Shown: one piece after another, positions 35,409 through 41,369 of the stretch
How positions within the stretch are numbered: the stretch's first letter is position 1
Layout of the letters: each line of letters starts with the position of its first letter
DNA from: CAZDKK01 sp964506245
Lineage (GTDB): Bacteria > Eisenbacteria > RBG-16-71-46 > CAIMUX01 > WJJG01
Reading direction: 5' to 3'
Length of the DNA stretch: 41,369 nucleotides
NCBI GenBank assembly: GCA_964506245.1
Contig: CAZDKK010000043.1
Span: forward strand, 1-41,369
Made by a program: the position numbers and the translations under genes
The notes under the pieces: model-generated
What the model saw: the letters and a program-made list of their open reading frames with translations, nothing else
Databases searched by the model: none
Told to the model about the DNA's origin: nothing

Positions 35409-35426
35409 CTGTTTTGCGCGAAACAG
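35409..35426. promoter_or_regulatory. inverted repeat at the presumed groESL transcription start
   Basis: CTGTTT, spacer TGCGCG, AAACAG is a perfect 6-bp palindrome directly downstream of the -12 box of the sigma-54-like site. Its location around +1 suits a repressor operator; alternatively it is a leader hairpin. Confidence 0.35.
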
Positions 35427-35442
35427 TGCGAGAAGCGTGCCA
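35427..35442 (-). promoter_or_regulatory. sigma-54-type (-24/-12) promoter of groES-groEL
   Basis: On the minus strand TGGCACG, four bases, TCGCA matches the sigma-54 consensus TGGCACG-N4-TTGCA with one mismatch. The invariant GG and GC lie exactly 10 bases apart. Transcription should start near 35416. No sigma-70 or CIRCE element of comparable quality is present before groES. Confidence 0.5.
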
Positions 35443-35529
35443 TTGTGACATCCAATACTCAAGTGTTTCCCTCTTGAATTCTTACGGACACTGCAACCCA
35501 GGCATCAGGAATTGAAACGGGCCGTCCCT

Positions 35530-35540
35530 GCCATTCTGGC
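35530..35540. promoter_or_regulatory. CCA-N3-TGG palindrome 1
   Basis: GCCATTCTGGC is a perfect inverted repeat (GCCA-N3-TGGC), about 119 bases upstream of the expected groESL start point, a typical distance for an enhancer-binding site. Confidence 0.35.
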
Positions 35541-35571
35541 CGCAGAAATGATCCAATTCAGAACGCATTTC

Positions 35572-35586
35572 GTTCCAGACTGGAAC
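35572..35586. promoter_or_regulatory. CCA-N3-TGG palindrome 2
   Basis: GTTCCA-GAC-TGGAAC is a perfect 6-bp inverted repeat whose centre is 44 bases from palindrome 1, about four helical turns. It shares the CCA-N3-TGG core. Confidence 0.4.
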
Positions 35587-35654
35587 ATCTGGACCGATGA
35601 GCTTCTGGCCTCGAGGCGTCCTCCGGATTGCGGATCAGATCCCATCCCCATCGC

Positions 35655-35667
35655 TGCCATTTTGGCA
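35655..35667. promoter_or_regulatory. CCA-N3-TGG palindrome 3
   Basis: TGCCA-TTT-TGGCA is a perfect 5-bp inverted repeat, 82 bases from palindrome 2 and about eight helical turns away. It lies 230 bases before the ECF S-component ATG, so it could serve either divergent operon. Confidence 0.4.
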
Positions 35668-35897
35668 GTCCAGATGAGCGGATCGCCCAGGCGAGTGTCG
35701 ATAGGTACCCGGCGGCCGAGGAACGATCCACGGCGGGTATCCGGCCGGGAAGGGATGAGTCCTGGGAGGGTCTGATTTGTCGTGCACGCACCGCGCGCTG
35801 GTGTTACATCTCTTTCAGTTCGTGTGATCGCGTCGCCGCCCCTGATGGCTCCCAGGCCCGACGGCGCGATCGGGTCGGCGGGGGGAAAGCAGCTCAG

Positions 35898-36440
35898 ATG
35901 GACGGCCGCCTGTCGCCGCGAGAACTCGCCTACTGCGGCCTGCTCGGCGCCGCGGCCCTCCTGCTGCCCGTCTTCTTCCACCTGGTCCACCTCGGTCACG
36001 TCTTCATGCCGATGTACCTCCCGCTCGTGACCCTCGCGTTCCTCGTGCGCCCGCTGCCCGCCGCGGTCACGGCGCTGGTGACGCCGTTGCTCTCGGCCGC
36101 GGTGACCGGCATGCCGCCCTTCTATCCGCCCGTGGCCGTCTTCATGGCGATCGAGCTCGCCGTGATGGGCGCGCTGATCGCCGCCGCATCGACGCGCTGG
36201 CCGCGGGTCAACGAGTGGCTCGTGCTCGTTCCCGTCTTGCTCCTCGGGCGGGTTCTGTACGTCGGGCTCGCCTACGGCTTCTCGCTGGTGATTCACTTGC
36301 CGGCGAGCTTCGTGGCCGGTCTGTCGCTGCTGGGCGGGCTGCCGGGCATTGTGTTGATGATCGTGGTTGTGCCTCCGGTGGTGAAGATCAGCAGACGGAG
36401 CGGCCGCCGGGCCGTGGCGCTGCAGGGGGATCCGACGTGA
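35898..36440 (+). CDS. ECF transporter S (substrate-binding) component
   Basis: This 180-residue membrane protein has six hydrophobic segments, the size and topology of S components of energy-coupling-factor vitamin/metal importers. The stretch GHVFMPMYLPLVTLAFLV followed by TPLLSAAVTGMPPFYPP is the hallmark of a common but functionally undefined S-component group. The ligand cannot be read from it. ATG 35898 is used; a G-rich run lies 11 bases upstream, which is weak. Its stop overlaps the following GTG start (GTGA), and the EcfT and EcfA genes follow. All four genes are therefore probably one operon. Confidence 0.8.
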   Translation: MDGRLSPRELAYCGLLGAAALLLPVFFHLVHLGHVFMPMYLPLVTLAFLVRPLPAAVTALVTPLLSAAVTGMPPFYPPVAVFMAIELAVMGALIAAASTRWPRVNEWLVLVPVLLLGRVLYVGLAYGFSLVIHLPASFVAGLSLLGGLPGIVLMIVVVPPVVKISRRSGRRAVALQGDPT

Positions 36441-37048
36441 CCGACAATCCGCGGGCAGCCTTCTTCGACGCGATCGCCAAGCAATGGGACGGGTGGGAGG
36501 ATCTCCCCGTTCTGATGGAGAGGCTTGGCGCTGGGCTGGACGCGTTCGGCGTCGAGCCCGGTGAGAGCGTGCTCGACGTCGGCTGCGGGACCGGGAATCT
36601 GACCCGCGCGCTCCTCGACCGGCTGTCGGATGCCGGCCGGATCGTGGCCGTCGACCTGGCGCCCCGCATGATCGCGGCGGCCCGCCGCAAGGTCTCCGAT
36701 CCGCGGGTCGAATGGCACGTGGTCGACGCCCGCCAGCTGCCCTGCGCCGACGCCTCGTGCGATCGCGTGATCTGCTACTCGGTCTGGCCCCACCTGGACG
36801 AGCGCCCGGCGGTTGCCCGCGAGCTTGCCCGCGTGCTGCGGCCGGGGGGCCGCGTCCACGTCTGGCACCTGATCTCGCGCGAGCGCGTCAACCAGATTCA
36901 CGCCGGCGCGGGCGAAGCCGTCTGCCGCGACCACCTGCCCCCCGCGAGCCAGACCGCCCGTCTCTTTGCGGACGCGGGCTTCCGGATTACCACGGCCGTC
37001 GAGACGGCGGACAGCTACCTGGTCACGGCCGTCAAGCCCGAGCGGTAG
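36437..37048 (+). CDS. SAM-dependent methyltransferase embedded in the ECF operon
   Basis: This 203-residue class I methyltransferase has motif I VLDVGCGTGNL (about 45-55), VAVDLAPRMIAAARRK with the ribose-binding Asp, a VVDARQLPCAD motif and VLRPGGRVHVWHL. The C-terminal part contains HLISRERVNQIHAGAG and DHLPP, a His/Asp-rich pattern that might bind the transported ligand or a metal. It starts at GTG 36437, overlapping the S-component stop (GTGA), with AGGGGGA 6 bases upstream. It ends 6 bases before ecfT. Position suggests it modifies the compound the transporter imports, or its product. That is inference; the substrate is unknown. Confidence 0.82.
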   Translation: MTDNPRAAFFDAIAKQWDGWEDLPVLMERLGAGLDAFGVEPGESVLDVGCGTGNLTRALLDRLSDAGRIVAVDLAPRMIAAARRKVSDPRVEWHVVDARQLPCADASCDRVICYSVWPHLDERPAVARELARVLRPGGRVHVWHLISRERVNQIHAGAGEAVCRDHLPPASQTARLFADAGFRITTAVETADSYLVTAVKPER

Positions 37049-37054
37049 GCACGC

Positions 37055-37819
37055 ATGCGGACGCCCTGGCATGACCTCTGGGGCTGCGCGCGCGGCCCGG
37101 CGGTGAGGCTTGCGCCCCAGACCCGCATCGCCGCCGGCGCGGCCCTGATCGCCGTCTGCCTGGTCGTGCCGGCCTGGACCTCCCCTGGCGCATCACTCAT
37201 CGCCGGCGTGGTCTTGGCGTGGCTCGCCGCCTGCCGCCCGCCGGACAGGGTCCTGCACGCCGGCGCGTTGATGGGGCTCGCGCTGTTCCTCCCCTGTTTT
37301 CTCTTCACACCGTTGATCCACGCCCGCCCGCCTGAACCCGGGTGGAGTTGGGCACGCTCCCTCGAGGTCACCGGCACCCTGTTCGTGCGCGGGCTGAGCG
37401 GCATGCTCATCGCGCTCGCGACCGTCACGACCTTGAGCGCGACCGACCTGCGCGAGGGACTCATCCGCCTGCCGGTGCCGCGGGTGGCGTCGGTCATCCT
37501 GATCCAGATCATCCACCAGACGATGGCGCTCGTCGCCGAGACCGGGCATGTGGCCGGGGCCATGGCCGTGCGCGGCGCCGCGGGCGGCGGGCGCACCGCG
37601 TGGCGCGTGCTGTCCTCGCTGCCCCAGGTCTGGCTCCCGCGGGTCCTGGCGCGAGCAGAGGCCGTGGCCGCGGCCATGGAGCTGCGCGGATACTGCGATG
37701 CAGGAGGCCTGCCCTCGTTTCGGCGGGCTGCGCTGCGCGCCGCCGACGGGATCGTCCTGGCCTTCCTGGTGGGCCTGCTGGGACTGGCCGCCGCGCTGCG
37801 CTGGAGGGCCGCGCCGTGA
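37055..37819 (+). CDS. ecfT: ECF transporter transmembrane component EcfT
   Basis: This 254-residue membrane protein with about five helices couples the S component to the ATPases. The two short Arg-containing coupling motifs of EcfT are visible: AMAVRGA (about 169-175) and AMELRGY (about 207-213). The N-terminal hydrophobic segments and the cytoplasmic helical region fit the family length. ATG 37055 lies 6 bases after the methyltransferase stop. Its stop overlaps the EcfA start (GTGA). The group suffix (CbiQ, NikQ, BioN and similar) cannot be decided, so only the general name is used. Confidence 0.85.
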   Translation: MRTPWHDLWGCARGPAVRLAPQTRIAAGAALIAVCLVVPAWTSPGASLIAGVVLAWLAACRPPDRVLHAGALMGLALFLPCFLFTPLIHARPPEPGWSWARSLEVTGTLFVRGLSGMLIALATVTTLSATDLREGLIRLPVPRVASVILIQIIHQTMALVAETGHVAGAMAVRGAAGGGRTAWRVLSSLPQVWLPRVLARAEAVAAAMELRGYCDAGGLPSFRRAALRAADGIVLAFLVGLLGLAAALRWRAAP

Positions 37820-38535
37820 ACCCGCCTGCCCTCGAATACCGCCAGGTGACCGTCCGGTATGAGTCCGGGATCACCCCTGCGCTCGAGGATGTCTCCTTCG
37901 CCCTCGCGCAAGGGGAGCGCGCGGCGCTGGTCGGGCTCAACGGATCGGGCAAGACGACCGTGCTCATGTCAGCGGTCGGGCTCGTTTCGCACGCGGGGGA
38001 GATCCGGGTCTGCGGTGTCCCGCTGACGCGCAGAACGCGGGCCGAGGTCCGCGGGCGGATCGGCTTTCTGTTCAACGTGCCCGAGGATCAGCTCCTCTTT
38101 CCCAAGGTGATCGAGGATGTGGCCTTCGGCCTGCTGCGCCGCGGCCTGCCGCCCAGCGAAGCGAAGGCCCGGGCGCGGCGGGTGCTGGAGGAGCTCGGCG
38201 CGGTCGACCTCGCCGAAGCGCCCCTGCATCACCTCTCCCACGGGCAGAAGCAGCGGGTGGCGCTGGCCGGGGCGCTGGCCACGAATCCGCCGGTGCTGCT
38301 GCTGGACGAGCCATCGGCCGGGCTCGATCCGCCCGGCCGCCGCGCTCTGGCCCGGCTGCTCAGCGGACTGGATGCGGCCATGCTCGTGGCCACGCATGAC
38401 CTCGACTTCGCCGCGCACCTGTGCCGGCGGTTCATCATGCTCGAGCGGGGACGGGTCGCGCTCGACCGGCCCGACCCGGCGGAGGTGCTGCACCGCTGGG
38501 AGCTGTCCGATCAGCCCCCACCCTCACCCCGGTAG
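37816..38535 (+). CDS. ecfA: ECF transporter ATP-binding protein EcfA
   Basis: This 239-residue ABC ATPase has Walker A GLNGSGKTT (40-48), a Q-loop region FNVPEDQLLFP typical of ECF ATPases, signature LSHGQKQRVALAG, Walker B VLLLDEPSAGLDPPGRR and H-loop ATHDLDF. It energises uptake through EcfT and the S component. Only one A subunit is encoded, so the complex probably uses a homodimer, as in dedicated (group I) ECF systems. The start is GTG 37816, overlapping the ecfT stop by GTGA; the longer open frame upstream is antiphase. The last 25 bases overlap the convergent regulator gene. Confidence 0.92.
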   Translation: MNPPALEYRQVTVRYESGITPALEDVSFALAQGERAALVGLNGSGKTTVLMSAVGLVSHAGEIRVCGVPLTRRTRAEVRGRIGFLFNVPEDQLLFPKVIEDVAFGLLRRGLPPSEAKARARRVLEELGAVDLAEAPLHHLSHGQKQRVALAGALATNPPVLLLDEPSAGLDPPGRRALARLLSGLDAAMLVATHDLDFAAHLCRRFIMLERGRVALDRPDPAEVLHRWELSDQPPPSPR

Positions 38536-39887
38536 GTGTGCAGCTTGCGGTAGAGCGTCCGCACCCCGATGCCGAGCACGCCGGCAGCCTTCTCGCGGTT
38601 GCCCCCGCAGAGCTTCAGCGTCTGCAGGATGAGCTGGCGTTCGGCGAAGGCGAGGTTCGTGCCGAGCGGGACGGCCAGGACCTCGTCGCGCTCCTGGGGC
38701 TCCCGGACGGCCGACGGCAGGGCATCGACATCGATCGCCGCGTCGCCCTGAGCCTGCGCGGCCAGCTGGCGCAGCGTGTCCCTGAGTTCCCGCACGTTCC
38801 CAGGCCAATCGTGCGCGGCGAGCCGGTCGAGCGCCCCGCGTGTGAGCGTCAGCGTCTGGCCGGTCTCCTCCGACTGCTCGGCGAGGAAGTGGCGCGCCAG
38901 GGCGGGAACGTCGCGGCGCCGGTAGCGAAGCGGCGCAAGCTCGATGCGCACTTCGGAGATGAGCCTCATGAAGCCTTCGTCCAGGAGGCCGGTCTCGAGG
39001 AGCGCATCCGGGTCCCCCTCGGTCGCGGCCACGATGCGCGGGTGCACCTCGACGGGGAGGGCCTCGAGCCCGGGGCGCAGCTGGCCTGTGCGCAGCACCT
39101 CCGCGATCCGGGCTTGGAGCGCGACGGGCAGCGCGGTCATGTGGTCGAGATAGAGCGTGCCCGCGGAGGCCCGCTCGAGCAAGCCCGGACGCCGCGGTGC
39201 ATCCGCCTTCGCCGGCCGGCCAAAGAGCTCGCGCGCCAGCAGGCGAGCGGGCAACGCCGCGCAGTCGAGCCTCACGAGGGGACCAGCCTGCCGGGAGCTG
39301 TGCTGGTGCAGGATCTCGGCCACCAGGTCCTTGCCCGTGCCCTCTTCCCCCACCAGCAGCACCGGCACCTCCTGGGGCGCCACCTCGCGCAGGCGCGATC
39401 GCAGGCGTGACATGGCCCCGGAATCACCCACCAGGTTGGCGAACCCGAGCTTGCGGTCCAGGCGCTGGCTCAGCCGGGAGACCTCCTCGAGCAACCGCCG
39501 GCGCTCGCCGAGCCTGGCCAGCACGCGCGCGGCCTTCTGCGGGTTGATCGGCCGGCGCTGGTAGTCGACCACCCCGCGCTCCATGGCCTGCGTGGCTCGC
39601 TCCTCCTCGTTGGGCTGGATGATGAGGATCGCGCCCAGCTCGGGGTTGCGCTGCCGGGCGAGCTCGAGCAGCGCCAGGCCTTGGATGCGCGGGCCGACCA
39701 GGGGCGAGATCAGGGCATCGACCTGCCGGCTGTCGAGCACGTTTGCGGCGGCTTCTCGATCGCGCACCCACATGACCGCGTGCCCCTCACCCTCGAGGTG
39801 ACTGCGCAGGCGGGCCAGCTCGGGGTCCTCCGGCGACACCAGGAGCACCACGAGCGGCTCTCCAACCGGCTGGTGCGTGGCAACCAC
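38511..39887 (-). CDS. degenerate NtrC-family regulator (pseudo-receiver, AAA+ without GAFTGA, Fis HTH)
   Basis: This 458-residue protein has the NtrC order: receiver-like domain (about 12-125), AAA+ domain (about 145-375) and Fis-type HTH (about 412-452; GNREKAAGVLGIGVRTLYRK). Key residues are lost. The phosphoacceptor Asp position is Pro62 (DALISPLVGP), the conserved Lys is Arg in DYQRRP, and the sigma-54-contacting GAFTGA loop is absent (LFGRPAKADAPRR). Walker B reads LYLDHM with His in place of Glu. Walker A (GEEGTGKD) and WPGNVREL remain. TyrR and HupR are known family members that act without GAFTGA, so it may be a sigma-54-independent regulator. The start is GTG 39887 after a G-rich RBS. 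It is convergent with ecfA (25-base overlap) and divergent from the papain-like gene. Confidence 0.85.
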   Translation of the reverse strand: MVATHQPVGEPLVVLLVSPEDPELARLRSHLEGEGHAVMWVRDREAAANVLDSRQVDALISPLVGPRIQGLALLELARQRNPELGAILIIQPNEEERATQAMERGVVDYQRRPINPQKAARVLARLGERRRLLEEVSRLSQRLDRKLGFANLVGDSGAMSRLRSRLREVAPQEVPVLLVGEEGTGKDLVAEILHQHSSRQAGPLVRLDCAALPARLLARELFGRPAKADAPRRPGLLERASAGTLYLDHMTALPVALQARIAEVLRTGQLRPGLEALPVEVHPRIVAATEGDPDALLETGLLDEGFMRLISEVRIELAPLRYRRRDVPALARHFLAEQSEETGQTLTLTRGALDRLAAHDWPGNVRELRDTLRQLAAQAQGDAAIDVDALPSAVREPQERDEVLAVPLGTNLAFAERQLILQTLKLCGGNREKAAGVLGIGVRTLYRKLHTYRGEGGG

Positions 39888-39925
39888 TCTCCCGTCCCCC
39901 CTGGGAGGCAGGTCCGCCGCGGCAT

Positions 39926-39950
39926 TGCATTGTGCCCAGATCGCAATGCA
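39926..39950. promoter_or_regulatory. inverted repeat between the regulator and the papain-like gene
   Basis: TGCATTG, 11 bases, CAATGCA is a perfect 7-bp inverted repeat with about two helical turns between half-site centres, a good shape for a dimeric Fis-type HTH. It lies 39 bases upstream of the regulator GTG and about 150 bases before the expected start of the divergent gene, so it could be an autoregulatory site. Confidence 0.4.
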
Positions 39951-40060
39951 TTCGCGGCCCCACGGGCCGGTCCAGACCGTTCCCCACGGTGCGGCCGCCG
40001 CCGGCCCGGACCCGGCTACCGCATGCTAGGCAAGCAGTTGCGCCCGGTCAAGCCGCCTCC

Positions 40061-40076
40061 GGGCACGCCCCTTGTA
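40061..40076 (+). promoter_or_regulatory. possible sigma-54-like promoter of the papain-like gene
   Basis: GGGCACG, four bases, TTGTA resembles the -24/-12 consensus, with GG retained but GT in place of the invariant GC. A start near 40087 would give a 45-base leader. One essential position is wrong, so confidence is low. Confidence 0.22.
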
Positions 40077-40131
40077 CCTCTGCGAGCGCCAAACGACTTG
40101 CGCTGATCCGCGACGGAGGACCCATCCAGTC

Positions 40132-41142
40132 ATGCAGGCACTGTGCACCCGGCGACCGCGCCTCTCGTATGCCCGTGGTCCCCGCGCCCAGGCTCGACCG
40201 AATGCTGCGGCGATCGCGGCCGGGGCCTTGATCGTGTTGGGCTGGGTCCCCTCGGCTTGCGCCGATCTGCCGGGCATGGGGTTTCTGCCCGTCACGCAAC
40301 CCGGCCTCCACCAATCGTACGAGGCGACGCCCTTCACGTCGGGCAACCAGACCCGCGATCTGCGCGACGAGGGCGTGATCACCCCGGCCAAGCACCAGGG
40401 ATCGTGCGGGGCCTGCTGGGCTTTCGCGGCCATCGCCTGCGTCGAGACCGCATGCCTCCTCGCCGATCCCTCGCTCGACGCTGCGACGTTCGACCTCTCG
40501 GAGCAGCAGCTCGTCTCCTGCGACATCGAGATCTGGCAGCTCGAGTTCGGCTCGACCCGCAACTACGGGTGCCAGGGCGGCAGCGCGGTCACCTTCGAAT
40601 ACATGCGCCACTACGGCATCGCCACCGAGGCGACGTACCCCTACGCCAGCGGCAGCGGCGGCAGCGGCACGTGTCCCCAGACCCCGCCCGAGGCGTCGGG
40701 GTGGCAGGTGCTGGAGTGGGGCTTCGTGCGCTCGGACGCTGGCGTGCCCTCCGTTACCGACCTGAAGGACGCTCTCAACGCGTACGGAGCGATCTGGGTC
40801 GGGTTCGTCGTCTACGAGGACTTTCTCACCGACTCCGGCGAGTGTTTCTGGTACGACGCCACGCCCGGTGACATCTACCGCCACACCACCGGCGATCGCG
40901 TGGGGGCCCATGCGGTGGCGGTGATCGGCTACGATGACCTGCAAGGCTGCTGGATTGCCAAGAATAGCTGGGGCGAGACCGCGGGCCCGGATGGGGACGG
41001 CACCTTCCGCATCGCCTACGAGTCGGGTTGCAGCTTCGGTCTGAATGCGGCGTGGGCCAGCGTCGGCTACTTCGGGGCGCCTTCGCCGGCCGTCGACACG
41101 ACCTGGGGCGAGCTGAAGCTCTTGTTCGCGGACCGCGACTAA
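40132..41142 (+). CDS. exported papain-like (C1A) cysteine protease
   Basis: This 336-residue protein has an N-terminal hydrophobic export segment (AAAIAAGALIVLGWVPSACA, about residues 26-45). A papain-type catalytic domain follows: RDEGVITPAKHQGSCGACWAF with oxyanion Gln and nucleophile C95 (quoted as HQGSCGACWAF), a GCQGG motif, ATEATYPY, VGAHAVAVIGYDD with H260, and AKNSWGET with N278. All catalytic residues are present. There are only about 30 residues between export signal and catalytic domain, so the usual I29 inhibitory propeptide is absent. ATG 40132 has GGAGGA 11 bases upstream; ATG 40072 is in frame but lacks an RBS. It is divergent from the degenerate NtrC-type gene. It probably acts outside the cytoplasm; substrate unknown. 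Confidence 0.88.
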   Translation: MQALCTRRPRLSYARGPRAQARPNAAAIAAGALIVLGWVPSACADLPGMGFLPVTQPGLHQSYEATPFTSGNQTRDLRDEGVITPAKHQGSCGACWAFAAIACVETACLLADPSLDAATFDLSEQQLVSCDIEIWQLEFGSTRNYGCQGGSAVTFEYMRHYGIATEATYPYASGSGGSGTCPQTPPEASGWQVLEWGFVRSDAGVPSVTDLKDALNAYGAIWVGFVVYEDFLTDSGECFWYDATPGDIYRHTTGDRVGAHAVAVIGYDDLQGCWIAKNSWGETAGPDGDGTFRIAYESGCSFGLNAAWASVGYFGAPSPAVDTTWGELKLLFADRD

Positions 41143-41172
41143 CGCGCGCGACGAGCGCAGGAGACAAGTGTG

Positions 41173-41369
41173 ATGGACAGCGTGCGACGCTCGAGCGGGC
41201 TGCGATTCCTCGAGAACCTGGCCTATCTGGTGCCAGGCTACGAGGGGTACAAGCTGCGGGAGCGGCGCCAGGAGGAGGACTCCCGGCTGCGCGCGCTCGT
41301 CTACGACCGCTTGCTGCAGCTTCACCAGGCGCCAGGGCGCGCCGCTTCCAGATTGGAACATCCTGTTTG
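41173..41369 (+). CDS. start of a conserved hypothetical protein (runs off the right edge)
   Basis: ATG 41173 with AGGAGA 8 bases upstream opens a frame of 65 codons that reaches the window end. The visible N-terminus (NLAYLVPGYEGYKLRERR, then QEEDSRLRALVYDRLLQL) resembles the short PGYxGYKxxExRR motif at the start of a widespread family of uncharacterised bacterial proteins; the match is from memory of the motif only. It starts 30 bases after the papain-like gene and may be co-transcribed. No domain beyond this motif can be judged. Confidence 0.65.
   Translation, partial: MDSVRRSSGLRFLENLAYLVPGYEGYKLRERRQEEDSRLRALVYDRLLQLHQAPGRAASRLEHPV

Larger units (their letters stand above)
35305..35897. 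other. large divergent regulatory region between groES and the ECF-transporter operon
   Basis: This 593-base spacer is lower in GC than its surroundings near 35420-35680. It contains a sigma-54-like site, an inverted repeat at its expected start point and three CCA-N3-TGG palindromes (listed separately). It also holds a TCAAG-N9-CTTGA repeat (35459-35477). No gene, tRNA or known riboswitch could be recognised. Open frames crossing it lack RBS. Confidence 0.6.

Noticed and set aside
35459..35477. TCAAG-N9-CTTGA repeat upstream of groES as a CIRCE element
   Set aside because: The nine-base spacer fits CIRCE, but the arms share too little with TTAGCACTC/GAGTGCTAA, and only five bases pair.
35700..35897. 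Riboswitch before the ECF S component
   Set aside because: Vitamin and metal transporters often have one, but no conserved core (cobalamin, thiamine, FMN or others) could be recognised by eye.
41350..41369. TTCCA-N3-TGGAA at the right edge, similar to palindrome 2 near 35579
   Set aside because: It lies inside an open coding frame and its core is short. Without a genome-wide count it may be chance.

Overview
This is a GC-rich bacterial chromosome segment with tightly packed genes on both strands. No rRNA, tRNA, insertion sequence, phage gene or CRISPR array was seen. Two secreted proteins end in FlgD-like Ig domains of the kind used as sorting or anchoring tails in the FCB group. Together with the abundant FG-GAP/propeller proteins, TPR-Ser/Thr kinase, pseudo-EnvC/FtsEX and GC-rich codon use, this suggests a Candidatus Eisenbacteria-like or related FCB-group organism. 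That placement is inference; no marker gene proves it.

Layout. Positions 1-5897 (minus strand) hold an apparent envelope/division/replication operon: surA-type chaperone, S4 RNA-binding protein, ftsE, ftsX, envC-like activator, holB, and the start of a further gene cut by the window edge. A GAF/HD-GYP c-di-GMP phosphodiesterase (6232-7902) and an OPT-family transporter (8107-10416) follow on the plus strand. Positions 14089-10462 (minus) encode a three-gene cassette. It comprises a membrane protein with a stand-alone Lon-type Ser/Lys protease domain on one side of a single membrane helix and an FG-GAP-like domain on the other, then an ECF sigma factor, then a soluble zinc-finger (HC2-type) protein. 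I read this as a possible one-polypeptide sensor-protease controlling an anti-sigma/sigma pair, and consider it the most novel item.

A B12-binding radical SAM protein (15991-14300) sits upstream. Next come a secreted C39-like cysteine protease with a FlgD-like tail, a TPR-Ser/Thr kinase, a secreted repeat protein with about a dozen 26-27-residue units overlapping a methyltransferase gene, an EEP-family hydrolase with hflX, and glnA. Two further exported propeller-type proteins follow (29078-33033); one carries a C-terminal DJ-1/PfpI-like domain.

The right part contains groES-groEL (minus), preceded by a very good sigma-54 -24/-12 match and three CCA-N3-TGG palindromes. Divergent from it is an ECF-transporter operon (S component, SAM methyltransferase, EcfT, EcfA). 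Convergent to that operon is an NtrC-family regulator that has lost the phosphoacceptor Asp, the GAFTGA loop and the Walker B Glu. A papain-like exported protease and the start of a conserved hypothetical gene end the window.

All coordinates and motif positions were read by eye from the sequence. Family assignments rest on recognised motifs, not on database searches.
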